Shown here: positions 62,601-64,000 of the stretch, one piece after another
Layout of the letters: the number at the start of each line of letters is the position of its first letter
How positions within the stretch are numbered: position 1 is the first letter of the stretch
NCBI RefSeq assembly: GCF_000471905.2
Contig: NW_006499776.1
Location: 751,166 to 815,165 of the forward strand
Reading direction: 5' to 3'
DNA from: Amborella trichopoda
Lineage: Eukaryota > Streptophyta > Magnoliopsida > Amborellales > Amborellaceae
DNA: 64,000 bases
Translations under genes and position numbers: made by a program
Notes under the pieces: generated by a model
The model's database searches: none
What the model was told of the DNA's origin: nothing
What the model saw: the letters and a program-made list of their open reading frames with translations, nothing else

Positions 62601-64000
62601 GTTATGGTCATGAACTTTGGACCGAGGATGAGCAGTTGAGGGTTATGGAATATGGACTTAGGTAGAGTAGTTTACGATCTTACAGTGTGGACCGAGGCTG
62701 ATAAGTTTTGGATCATGCAGTATGGATCGAGGATGAGACATTTAGGGTCGTACAATATGGACCGAGCACGAGCAGTTAAGGGTCACGTAGTATGAACCGA
62801 GGTTGAGCGGTTTAGGGTCATGCAGTATGGACCGAGGCTGAGCAGTCTTGGGTCATGCAGTATGGACCAAAGCTGAGAAGTATTTGGTCATGCAGTATGG
62901 ACCGATGCTGAGATGTTTCGAGTCATGCAGTATGGACCCATGCTGAGAAGTTTAGGGTCAAGCTGTAAGAACCGAGGCAGAGCAATTTAGGGTCATGCAT
63001 TATGGACTGAAGCTAAGCAATTTTGGGTATTGTAGTTTGGATCGAGGCTGAGCAGTTTATTGTCATGCGGTACGGACCGAGGCTAAGAAGTTTTGCATCA
63101 TAAAGTATGAACCCAGACTGAGTAATTTGGGGTCATGCTGTATGGACTGTGTCTGAGCAGTTTAGGGTCATTCAATATGGACCGAGGCTGAATAGTTTAG
63201 GGTCATGCTGTATGAAATGAGGCTGAGCAGTTTAGGGTAATGACTTATGGACCGAGGCTGTGGAGTTTAGGGTCATGCAGTATAGATCGAGGCAGAGCAG
63301 CATCGGGTCAAGCAGCATGAACCGATTCTGAGTTGTTTAGGGTCATGCAGTATGAACCTAGGCGGAGCACTTACGGTTACGCAGTTTGGACCGAGGATGA
63401 GTTGTTGAGGGTTATGCAATATGAACCAAGGCTGAGCAGTTTACGATCATGCAGTATGGACCGAGGTTGCGTTTTTTAGGATCATGCAGTAGGGAATGAG
63501 GATGAGCCATTTAAGGTCGTACAGTATGGACCGAGGCGGTGCAGTTTAAGGTCATGTAGTATCGACCGATGCTGAGCAGTTTAAGGTCATACAGTATGAA
63601 CCCATGCTGAGAAGTTTAGGGTCATGTTTTATGGACTGAGGCTGAACAGTTTAAGGTCATGCAGTATTGAAGGAGGGTGAGTAGTTTAGGGTCATGCAGT
63701 ATGGAAGAAGGCTGAGAAGTTTAGGGCCATGCAGTATGGATCGAGGCTGATTAGATTAGGGTCTATCTTTATGGATCAAGGTTGACAAGTATAGAGTCAT
63801 GCAGTATGGATCGACGCTAAGTAATTTAGAGTCCGGTAGTAAGGACTTCACTTGAGAAGTATAAGGTATTACAGTTGGGACCGAGACTGAGTAGTTTTGC
63901 TTCATGCAGTATGGACCGAGGCTGAGCAGTTTAGGGTCAAGCAATATGAACCGAGGCTGAGTTGTTTAGGGTCATGCAGTATGGACCGAGGCTAATCAGT
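59671..64000 (+). repeat. Satellite block F, subfamily with a 1,487-bp higher-order period
   Basis: Copies at about 60050-61540 and 61541-63035 are offset by 1486-1495 bp: GATGTTGAGGGTCGTGC at 60133 and 61619, TATAGAGTCA at 60451 and 61938, GGACTTAATCTGGG at 60748 and 62235, GCTGTGG or GCTGTAGG at 61001 and 62488, TCTTGGG at 61351 and 62846. A third, rearranged copy follows: 63100-63540 matches about 62330-62770 (offset 769), then 63775-64000 matches about 61920-62145 (offset 1852). The marker variants (TTAATCTGGG, and GAACCCAGG in copies one and three) were not noticed elsewhere. The block continues past the end of the window. The frames at 61904-62092 and 63756-63944 (-) resemble each other only through this duplication. 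Confidence 0.82.

Larger units (their letters stand above)
1..64000 (+). repeat. 35-bp tandem satellite array filling the window
   Basis: Every readable stretch consists of head-to-tail 35-bp monomers. The consensus starts TTTAGGGTCATG, continues CAGTATGGA, and ends CCGAGGCTGAGCAG; exact copies are at 10199-10233 and 62811-62845. Composition of the consensus is 8 A, 8 T, 13 G and 6 C. All monomers lie in the same orientation and I saw no inversion, unique spacer or transposon insertion. Neighbouring monomers differ mostly by point substitutions, with occasional truncated or expanded units. Variant monomers recur in the same order at distant places, which shows higher-order structure. Satellites of this kind are typical of eukaryotic centromeric, pericentromeric or subtelomeric heterochromatin; which one applies cannot be told from the window. 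I do not recognise the family by name. No function beyond chromosome structure can be supported. Confidence 0.97.

Noticed and set aside
1-64000. 35-residue periodicity in translation, reminiscent of pentatricopeptide repeats
   Set aside because: The period comes from 3 x 35 bp. Both strands have two consensus stops per 105 bp in every frame, and the residues do not resemble the PPR motif.
1-64000. CRISPR array
   Set aside because: Repeats are directly abutting with no unique spacers, and the array runs for tens of kilobases with graded divergence.
1-64000. Telomere array, suggested by frequent TTTAGGG
   Set aside because: The heptamer occurs once per 35-bp monomer and never as a tandem run in this window.
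1-64000. G-quadruplex potential of the G-rich strand
   Set aside because: There is only one GGG per monomer, about 35 bp apart, so loops would be far too long for a normal quadruplex.
1-64000. CENP-B box or other known centromere protein site
   Set aside because: No match to the CENP-B box core was noticed in the consensus, so centromere identity cannot be claimed from motifs.

Overview
The whole window is one tandem-repeat (satellite) array. The unit is 35 bp, all copies point the same way, and I found no gene, RNA gene, transposon or other unique sequence on either strand. The consensus monomer begins TTTAGGGTCATG and ends CCGAGGCTGAGCAG; perfect copies lie at 10199-10233 and 62811-62845. 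It is about 54% GC with more G than C on the given strand. About 63.2 kb are readable (two runs of N take 813 bases), which gives roughly 1,800 monomers. Neighbouring monomers commonly differ at several positions by substitution, and some are shortened or lengthened.

The array is hierarchical. Monomer variants recur in a fixed order, so there are higher-order repeats (HORs) at several scales: duplications of 1-2 monomers (35 and 70 bp), units of about 280, 420-440, 520 and 540 bp, units of about 1.2-1.5 kb, a repeat of about 5 kb, and duplications offset by 16-17 kb, about 32.3 kb and 41-42.5 kb. Layout: 1-8335 matches 41696-48955. 8336-17130 matches 24302-33300, and most of it (from about 8790) also matches 51263-59670. 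17150-18940 matches about 49580-51262. 19118-24301 is a mosaic of the same variants. 33301-41695 holds a subfamily whose copies are exactly 3,860 bp apart and another pair about 1.26 kb apart. 59671-64000 is a further subfamily with a 1,487 bp period. Both runs of N fall inside very recent tandem duplications, where assembly is hardest.

Open reading frames here are by-products of the repeat. Because 35 is not a multiple of 3, each frame cycles through the monomer every 105 bp and meets the same two consensus stops on each strand; long frames occur only where several of these stops have mutated. The window suggests eukaryotic heterochromatin (centromeric, pericentromeric or subtelomeric). A plant host is a tentative inference: the monomer contains TTTAGGG, the plant telomere heptamer, and many common variants are C-to-T changes at CG and CHG sites, as methylation-driven decay would give. 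I do not recognise the satellite or the species. There are no genes to work together; the biology visible here is array evolution by unequal exchange and segmental duplication.
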